Assembly (NCBI GenBank): GCA_036023115.1
Contig: JAYKKT010000087.1
Location: 11,416,001-11,480,000 of the forward strand
DNA from: Brasenia schreberi
Taxonomy: Eukaryota; Streptophyta; Magnoliopsida; Nymphaeales; Cabombaceae
DNA: 64,000 bases
Reading direction: 5' to 3'
This document shows positions 56,365 through 64,000 of the stretch, one piece after another. Every line of letters starts with the position of its first letter. The stretch's first letter is position 1. The notes under the pieces were generated by a model. It saw only the letters and a program-made list of their open reading frames with translations, ran no database searches and was not told the origin of the DNA. The translations under genes and the position numbers were made by a program.

Positions 56365-59300
56365 TGATTAAATTGAAAGAACTGCATATTTAATGAATGG
56401 ACATGACCTTACTTACCTAAGACTGGTGATTATGTGTGAGCAAATAATACTACATATTGACTGATCTCTTCTTTGTGACATTGTTTTATGAGATGCTTAT
56501 GCATAGAAAAGATAGTTCGATATCAGCCCAGGTTAGTAAACCAACATAGCTGCTCATTGTTCTGCTTATCTCAGCTCCGGAAACCAGCAAGATAAGCTGG
56601 CTCAACTTAAATGTGTTAATGACAAGCTACAAACAGGCCATGCTCATGTCAACTTGGCTCATATGTATAGATTCTAGTAGATATGTAATATTCACATTTA
56701 TATACATTAAAAGATTTTTTTTTAATTCTGTAAGTGTAATGAGCTAGATCATGTTTGGCTTGTCAGCTTACAAAGTTGTCTTGGCATAAGTCATTTTACA
56801 GCCTTAATTTTCAATGGATTTTTAAAATATTTGTCTATTATTTGTTTTATTATTATTATTATTATTCTAAAGAGTGGGGGTTGGGGGTTGAGGGGCTGCT
56901 GGTGCCCCACTTGTAGCCTAGGTTCTTATCTGACCATTGAGAGGAAGGCAAGTCTTCAATCATTATCTAGACAAGGGAGAGCACGATGATACGAATCTGA
57001 TCCTTAGGCTGCATCCACAAGTCGCCCTCCTCACAAGCAAAGTGGATGGAGGGGACCAAATTAATATTCATTCATGGAAGACAAAAGCCAAAGCCCTCTT
57101 ACAACAATAGTAACATGAAGATATTAAAAGCTCATATATTATATGACCTATATAAACATGTTAGGTTATATTCGATCCTACCATTTAAATGACTTGAGAA
57201 TCATGCATATAACTTGGGATGTGCAAGAGGAGCTTTACACAAGTCCCATCAAGCGAGAAGATGAGGGGAGAGGTAGAATGGAGATTGAATATGATTGAAA
57301 ATGGTATATGCAATGTTGTGGCGAAGGGGGTGTCTGGTTCCCAGGCCAGGACTATAGAACGGTATGACAATCCGTGGGCTATAAAATACCACCGTATAAA
57401 TATTTTTCAGGCTATTACGTAGAGCCCACCGGATAACCGAGAGTTATTTGCCCGACCTTATATAAGAGTTTCAAGATCAGCCGATGGCGTGAAGTGTGAG
57501 TCACGCACTCTTTTAATTTTCAATTAGAAAGCTTGGACTAGACAGACCCTTACAATCGGGTAGGAAATCTAAGCAACCCTCAGCTATCCAATCGCGGAAA
57601 TCAGGTCCTATTTGGTTTGACCTGTTTCTGCTATGAACACGAATGGAATGGCATGACACAAAACACTACCCAAAACATGAAGGTACTGGCAAAATGACGC
57701 CGACACAAACATGACCGGAAAAGTCTACACTCATGTTGCAACAAAGTAATGCTGAGAAAGTTTGGGCTGTACTTGGGTTGACATGTCTGACACGAACACG
57801 AAATGACACAAGCCAAAGATGACCTGAAATACGAAATCGCCACCCTATGGAAGAGGCAGTAGAATGGTGGTGATGCTTGATCCTTAAACCCATTTTGTTT
57901 GGTACTTTGCTCTATGGTGCTGGGAAATGGCACCCGAGATACAGACTCGGTTGCCGGTTGGTGATCTGAAACCTGGAGGCCGGCCCCTCACCCCTCCCCC
58001 ATGTCAATAAGGTGCTGAAAGATCCACCACTTTCATGAATGTTTCAAAATTGAAAGTTTTCAAATATGAAATTTAATAAAAAAAATGATCTTCTGATCAA
58101 GATTAACTGAAGTAAACAATTTGCATACAATTTTCTTATAACATTTGAAAGAATTGATCATTTAATGAGACATACATAAAAATCCATATACTGAGCCAGA
58201 AAAGCTTATACGAGACGAGTCCAACTAGACACATTTTTATATAGTCAGTGGATAAGTTTATGCAAAACGAGAAGGGAAGAACCATTTTTATACTCATGTT
58301 CAAGTTTGTTTAGATTTGAATCCAATATAAACCAACTCATCATGAGCCGAACCGAGTGGAACATGATAAACAAAGTTCGGGTTGACACAAATATTGATTT
58401 TTCAGGTCATGCTCATGTTGTGTCTGAAACAGCGAGATCCACCTATACAAGATCTAATTAAGGATTTTATACAATCCAAGAGGGGTTATATTTAATATGT
58501 CACCTCATCTGCCTCTAGCATAAAGAAAAGTTTTTAATCAATGCTCGAAAATAGTTTGATCCAATTAAGCTTAGAAGATAATGTTAGATTTCATTGAAGA
58601 AGCTGAAGCCTCGTAGAGTTCCATCTGTTCAAGAAGACACCATCAGTGGTGGACCTATTCAACAAACTGAGCTTCGTCTCACCCCAGAAAAATTTTCAGA
58701 TCCACAGCAGAACTGTTATCTGGGAGACTCGGATCATCTGAACACCAATACATCCTTCAAGATGATGAGAACTCCATGCATATCGGTGCCGTCATGATCT
58801 GCCGATAGAATGGTCTGATAAGAGAGCTGAATGAACCGAACAGTGATTGTTGACGACTTGTTTGTCAACTCAAGATCTTGCTTCAGTTCATTAGCTCATT
58901 CGAGACGAGAAACACGCACCGAATGCAACCTCTTGGCTAACACAATGGAACTACAATTTGTTCACCATTAGTAGTTGATATACATCCTCTTGGCTAACAC
59001 GATGCAACTTCAGCTCGTAGCTTCAGAAGCCATCTCGTGTTTTGGTTTGTTCGGACATGAATAAGCTCAAAATAAGTTGAATGGCTGCAAACAAGAAGTG
59101 GTTCAGTTCATTTACCAGCCCTGCTCCCAAAAACTTTACCAACAGTGGCCAGGACAAACTAAACTACTATTAATAGACAACAAATAGGCAGTAGAATCTC
59201 TCCCAACAAAATATTCCTCAAATAACAATCTATATCATGAATTTTACAAGAGAGTGGATCCAACCACTGCAACTTCCAAGCTAAGCTGTATTTTAAGCAA

Positions 59301-59766
59301 CAAAACGGAGTCAAGGAGGCAGCACAACAGAGCAATTGCAGCCTTCCTGTGATTTCTGCTCTGAGAGCAATCAGATGGATATCTCAGAAATGACAGTAGC
59401 CCATGGTGTTTTTCAATAATTACTTGACTAAACCATGTCGAGGCACACGGGCGACACTATACCGGGAAGCAAGAACCCTTGCTCCAAGTAGCCCATGGTG
59501 TTTTTCATGAGGAATCTGCAAGACAATGAGCTATAAGTTTACTGTCTTGGTTAACACCTGGACTAGCAGTTGGTAATTCCACAATCAACTCGCAAGTCGA
59601 GATGAACACATATTTGAACTACAAACAGAGATACAAACTACATGGCCGATAGCTCTATGCATCACGTTTAATTAATTTACAGCATTATGTACATAAGGTG
59701 AACTCCAATATTGTTCCTCCACTGGAGTTTCTCTCGTCTTCGAGGATTTGGCTTCTCAAGGTTCAC
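56365..59766. other. No supported gene
   Basis: Intergenic sequence with a (TTA)n microsatellite at about 56846-56866. 57600-57850 has several 'acacgaaca'/'atgacacaa' words common in plant LTR-type repeats. The open frame 58594-58797 (68 codons, preceded by an AG acceptor-like 'ttgaag') reads like protein but I recognise nothing and find no partner exon. 59100-59766 includes the 3' flank of the ACT-domain gene. Confidence 0.4.
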
Positions 59767-62024
59767 TTAGTCCCACCCCATCAACATTTTCTTCACCTCC
59801 TCCTCGATCTTGTTTCTCACCCTAAACAAGCCATGGCCATCATCCAGCAGGAGAATTCTGTAAACCTCCCATTCCCGATCACCGATCACATGCCTCCCAA
59901 TTTCAGCCTGCCACGAAGCATAAGAATATCTATAGAACTTGTATCGGAAAATCAGAAGATGAAAAGTCAAACCGGGAATATCAAAGCACCTTATCACAGT
60001 TCCAATGCCATTACTAGTAGCAAAATTTACTTTGTCAGAATTGATAGAATTAACTAGTCCAAAACACATCCGTTGCATTTCATTCAAATACAAGTATGCC
60101 TTTGATAAAAATATGGTGGATTTACTACCTCGAGAAACCACAGTTGTGTAGGCCCTTCACCCCATTGCCTATACTGGGATCCACGAATAGATGCATTGCC
60201 CACAAAGATTGAACCCTTGACCACTCCTACGATGGTGGAGGACCCTTCCCATTATGACAATGCCCTCAGGGCTAAAAATATCAATTCAAGGACCCCAACA
60301 CTATTGACTAAACAGTTCTAAGTATGGTATATTTAGAAAGAATGAAAGAGAGAGTAAACATACCAAGAAGATTCCTAGGTTGAGCTTTTTGAGAGCAAGG
60401 GTGATGTCATAGAAAACCAATGGTCGACCCCTGCCAGATAATTCAACCAGGTTGGCAACCAGAAGTTCCATATCAGGATCTCGACTAACCACCTTCACTT
60501 GCAAAGGATGTAGAAGTTCCGAGCGCAATCTCGAACACAGAGCTTTCTGTTTATCAGTATCAATCATCTTCTTCCCATCAGCTTGTACTATAAATAACTC
60601 CACCTCACAATTGTCATTCTCCTTTGAAGTAAACCTTCCATAACACACTTTTATATTGTAATCCTTTAGAGTTCTCATGGTGTCATACAACAGGCCTTTA
60701 TGATCTAAACAGTGGATCTGGACTACAGTATGTGATGGGCTAAGCGAATTGTCGAATGTGACCGAGACACTACGATCTGCATTCTGCATTCTATTGTATG
60801 TTTCTTCTGTGAACAGAGATGAAAAATTAGCTGAAGATGATGCATTCTGGCCAATTCTCATCTCTGGACCAACCAACTCCAATCCACAGCTTATTATGGA
60901 TCCTCCCAAAACGTTACTTAGCTGCTCGCATATCTCAGATCTCCTCGTTTCCATGTGGAGTTGTTCCCTTCAAAAAACAAAAGCATCAACATTTAACCAC
61001 ATAGTAATCACCTGCACGTGGTTTTGAAACATTTCTTTGCAGTCCAATCTGAAGAAACATAAGCACGGCGATAAAAATTTTGGAAACCATGCCATCCTTG
61101 GCATTCTAGATCATCTGAACTTAAAGTCATGGTAAGGAGATCCATAGCTCCCAGCACCAACCATCAGAAAGAAGGCGATTTATACTATACATCGATTCAA
61201 TAATAATTGAATTTGGATATATCTCTGATAGTACAAAGGAAAAGGCGCAATTATCACCTCTTTAACATTATCCACAACTCAACTTGAGTTAAGAAACATG
61301 ATTCATAGCTAAACATGATATCATGTTAAACAAAGACAAAGCAAGAGGTGGAACCTGGTGTCTGTCACAAAGAAGAGATCCATAACCCTCCCATCAGGAG
61401 TTGTCGAAACCTTCACTTTTCTGATAGTAAGCTCGAGCTCACACACAGCTTCAGTCATATCTGCTCTTGAACACAACTAAGCAGTAACTAAAAGCTAAAA
61501 CGAAACCCAAAAAAACAAATAAGATGAAAAAATCATTTCAAATTTACCATGCAGAAGACCCCTCCGATCCAAGGAACACAGTTTCAGCATGTACACTTCC
61601 GACGGTTTCACCGGGATTTCTTGTCGGAGATACAAAGCCGCAGCCGAGGAACACGAGGGGCATACGGAGACAAGGCGCTTCTTCAGATTGCTCCATCTTA
61701 TGCGCCGGCCAAACGGGTGAGGAACCACCCAGAACACCAAGTAACACCATTTCCCATCCGTAGAAATGTCTAAAGAAGAACACCCAACAAAATCTTCTTT
61801 GAGAAAACTTGCCCGTAAATAATTATACATGCATACAAAACTAGTTAAGAAGAAGGAAGAGAAGGGTTACCTCCTCGAGTAATGCTTAATCCAAATTGTA
61901 GAAGTACACAGCAGAGATCGCAACCAAGCCCGATTTTGTCCGGGCAATTAATGGTGATGATGGTGGGTTCTCCTTCCTTGACTCCATTCCTGATAAGAAC
62001 CACGTCATCGGACTGAATACCCAT
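59767..62024 (-). CDS. ACR10: ACT-domain-repeat protein, ACR9/ACR10-like
   Basis: Five exons on the minus strand join in phase: 61871-62024, 61548-61769, 61355-61460, 60364-60967 and 59767-59907, giving 408 aa from ATG (MGIQSDDVVLIRNG) to MGWD-TAA. ACR9 and ACR10 of Arabidopsis have about 410. ACT1 starts ~22 (TIITINCPDKIGLGCDLC), ACT2 ~111 (VYMLKLCSLDRRGLLHD), ACT3 ~242 (VVQIHCLDHKGLLYD), and a C-terminal ACT-like half includes ELSGRGRPLVFYDITLALKK and AEIGRHVIGDREWEVYR. STDGKWCYLVFWV and TTPDGRVMDLFFVTDT are also conserved. ACT domains bind amino acids or similar small ligands; ACR proteins are presumed amino-acid sensors, and no catalytic domain is attached. No stop, frameshift or odd splice site. 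The ACR10 versus ACR9 choice rests on STDGKWCYLVFWV and IEEEV-K-LMGW and is tentative. Confidence 0.94.
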
Positions 62025-62216
62025 GTTAGTCCAGGTTCTTCTGATCCTCCTCACCGGAAAATCACAGAAAACCTCGAACTTTGCCTCCTCTGGAACATAA
62101 CCATCGTCGTTTTTCTGGCAGAGAAAGAAGTATAGGACCAAACAAAGAAGAAGGAAAGCAGCTCGTGCGTGCGCGAGTGTCTGTGTGAACCTTTGGCTTT
62201 CAGACACAGTGAAGAA

Positions 62217-62252
62217 GCTCTCTCTCTCTCTCTCACTCTCTCTCTCTCGAAT
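62217..62252. repeat. (CT)n microsatellite in the ACR-like 5' leader
   Basis: An interrupted CT run about 190 bases upstream of the minus-strand start codon. It reads as GA on the sense strand of the ACR-like gene, common in plant 5' UTRs and promoters. Confidence 0.9.
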
Positions 62253-62519
62253 CCTCTAGGCGGCGTCTGTTGACCCCAATCGTTGGCCCTTGCGACTCTC
62301 GGTAAAATCTTTGAATTATGCCACCTAATCGGCTTCCGTTTTCCTTCCTTTCTCCCATCTTATTTATTTCCTAGTGACCAGTGCTCAATTATTTTGTCTC
62401 TTGCTTCAGATGTGATTAAGAAGGGGGACAGAAGGATTAAAGGGAGATTAAGATACACATTAATATATTCTTCAGAACTACAGGAATCTTGTCTGTCTCC
62501 CGGACCATACGCATTTACT
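62253..62519. other. Probable promoter region of the ACR-like gene
   Basis: Non-coding sequence upstream of the ACR-like gene. No certain TATA box on the minus strand. Confidence 0.35.
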
Positions 62520-62846
62520 CTATTCAGATCTTATCCACAAATGTTGCACTTGTATTGGACTAATGAACTGTGAGAGGTTTCTTGACTTGAAACATACAGT
62601 GTATGGTCCTAAGCTTTCTTGGTTCAATTGTTCGCGTCCATTTTGTATCAAAAGTGATGTACCTTGCATCATTTCGGCATTGCTGCAGCAAATCTCACTT
62701 TGCATAGGCGAATTGTTAACTCCATGATTGGTGTCAAATGAAATGCAACCATGTTCATAAACTTCAATATCTTTTTCTTTTGAAGTATTCAATATCATAT
62801 TATTGGTAGGTGACACAATGTCATTCATGGTAGGTGCCAAATCCAT
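62520..62846 (-). other. Unrecognised 108-codon open frame
   Basis: Reads MDLAPTMNDIVSPTNNMILN and on to YTVCFKSRNLSQFISP, with polar, low-complexity composition like a disordered protein. It has no domain I know, no clear splice partners and no supporting promoter, so it may be a gene relic or chance. I give no function. Confidence 0.25.
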
Positions 62847-63179
62847 ACCGACAGATAAACTGTTAAGGAGAAGGGTGACCTCTCTAGATTCTTAGGATCT
62901 TCCCTGTGATGCCGGATGCATTATAATATTCTCTTTCTATTCCTTAACAGTGTTTTTTATGGTATTATTGTTGCTTTTGTCTCACTCTAATTTGCTATTT
63001 TTGCAGTTATAGATAAAGTTAAGAAAAGATGGTGTTACATCAGTAAAAGATAAAAATGGGAAAACAGACTTCAGGTAGTCTCCGCACTGGAAAGAGAGCA
63101 TACTATACTTCAATAAGTTGTAAATGCTCAATGGCCTGAAAAGTGTCAAAGAACATGATCATAAAATATGACTTGCTTT
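62847..63179. other. No gene seen
   Basis: AT-rich spacer. Nothing recognised on either strand. Confidence 0.4.
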
Positions 63180-63520
63180 TGTATAATTAAATAGCAACAA
63201 GAGCACTAGCTAACCTAACAATGTAGACTCACAAGTTGAAGGTCATGAGTTTGTTGATACGGGAGGCATGTCCTCATTGTACCCGAAAGGCTATGGGACG
63301 AAGCATGCATATAAAAGTCCTTTCTCTCCATGAGCAGATCTAAGACTACATAAGACGCATCTTCAAGTGGTGCAAAATTAATATTGTGAATGGTTTTTTT
63401 GTTATAAGAGCAGATCAAAATCTAACACACACATACACATACATCCTTTGAAAGTCGAACTCCCCACAAGTAAAAATGGCGGTAGAGTGCTCTGCCGTTG
63501 AGCTAATGCTTTGAGTGCTG
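63180..63520 (-). repeat. tRNA-derived SINE-like repeat
   Basis: On the minus strand, A box TTAGCTCAACGG (63495-63506) and B box GTTCGACTTTC (63450-63460) lie about 45 bases apart, followed by a non-tRNA body. On the plus strand 63205-63250 has another tRNA-like head ('gactcacaagttgaaggtca') similar to 13912-13945. Two fragments may be joined head to head. It is not a functional tRNA because the acceptor and anticodon stems do not pair. Confidence 0.5.
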
Positions 63521-64000
63521 TGAATTGTATCAGCATAGTCTATGCCTTTGGAGTTCCAAAATTTGCAAGGTACAACAATAACTATTATTAATTTGAGAGA
63601 AATCCGTAAACATTTATTGCTAATTATTTGTTTTCATATACAATCTTGTTTTAGTCTTATTTTTTTAAAAATATTTATAAAAAATTAAATTTGTTGAAAA
63701 AAAAAGATAAGATAAAATTATGAATTATTTTCGGTAAAGTTAAGTGTGCACCTAACCTGAACCCTAAAAAGTCCAAAAGCTTGTACAAGTCCTAGAGAAA
63801 ATGTATACTGCCTTCCCAGAAATTCACTCAAAGTGGACTTCCTCATCCTAGAAAGATTTCAGGTGTTTTCTAAGTCTGCCATTCATTCAATCACTGATTG
63901 GATTGGATGGTACCAACAGCAACGAGGGTTTAACTCTCATATTTTACTGAATTTGGCCGATCAATACCAGCTTCGTGTCAACCTAAACTTAAAAGAGAGC
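63521..64000. other. No gene seen
   Basis: AT-rich sequence to the right edge of the window, with A/T homopolymer runs at 63660-63710. No recognisable domain. Confidence 0.4.

Noticed and set aside
58594..58797. 68-codon frame possibly an exon
   Set aside because: Preceded by an acceptor-like AG but no donor partner, start exon or recognised domain was found. Left as a note in the intergenic entry.
63450..63510. Possible tRNA gene on the minus strand
   Set aside because: A- and B-box words are present but no cloverleaf (acceptor and anticodon stems) forms, so a SINE fragment is more likely.
1..64000. CRISPR array, operon, phage or secretion-type gene clusters
   Set aside because: No regularly spaced direct repeats and no prokaryotic gene organisation; all recognised genes are plant nuclear genes or plant transposons.

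Overview
The window is nuclear DNA of a flowering plant. Coding genes have short exons and GT-AG introns, the identifiable proteins are plant families (BTR1-type KH protein, ATL RING-H2 ligase, ACR-type ACT protein, PLUTO-type nucleobase transporter, NT-C2-type coiled-coil protein), and most of the rest is plant transposon debris (Ty1/copia, Ty3/gypsy, RTE-like LINEs with a TTG tail, hAT, SINE-like units). I cannot name the species. There is no operon, CRISPR array or prokaryotic feature.

Four loci look like working host genes, each reconstructed exon by exon with consistent splice phases: a three-KH-domain RNA-binding protein of the BTR1 type (minus strand, 14994-30798, 8 exons, 350 aa); a small 121-aa basic protein of unknown function (plus strand, 36819-38979, 3 exons); an intronless ATL-type RING-H2 E3 ligase (minus strand, 54107-54820, 237 aa); and an ACR9/ACR10-type ACT-domain protein (minus strand, 59767-62024, 5 exons, 408 aa).

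Four host-gene loci are dead or damaged: a non-processed actin pseudogene that kept two introns (2971-4640); a coiled-coil gene with at least six frameshifts and a LINE fragment in an intron (8054-13763); an intronless histone H2B with one stop and one extra base behind an intact-looking promoter (34397-34829); and a PLUTO-like transporter that lost its whole middle (41686-42764).

Transposons explain much of the rest. 1-1200 is a decayed copia on the minus strand. 5200-7740 is a decayed gypsy LTR plus gag. Intron 3 of the KH gene is 10.9 kb because a copia element (18543-28339, candidate target duplication ACATG) landed in it. An RTE-like LINE (22757-27805, perfect 18-bp target duplication) then landed in the RNase H region of that copia, and a second LINE of the same family lies inside the first in the opposite orientation. 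The result is a roughly 2.24-kb-arm inverted repeat inside an intron of a gene. A hAT transposase gene (44080-46502) is intact across three exons except for a TGA at codon 3, and its right end (46900-47054) carries about 11 copies of CGTATCG/CGATACG. A third long LINE copy follows at 47055-49377. Small items include a 149-bp hAT MITE with an 8-bp target duplication, a 34-bp LINE 3' end with its own target duplication, tRNA-like SINE fragments and several microsatellites.

I found no convincing new multi-gene system. The items most worth follow-up are the LINE inverted repeat in the KH-gene intron, the hAT transposase with its single early stop and retainable intron, and the GC-AG intron in the KH gene.
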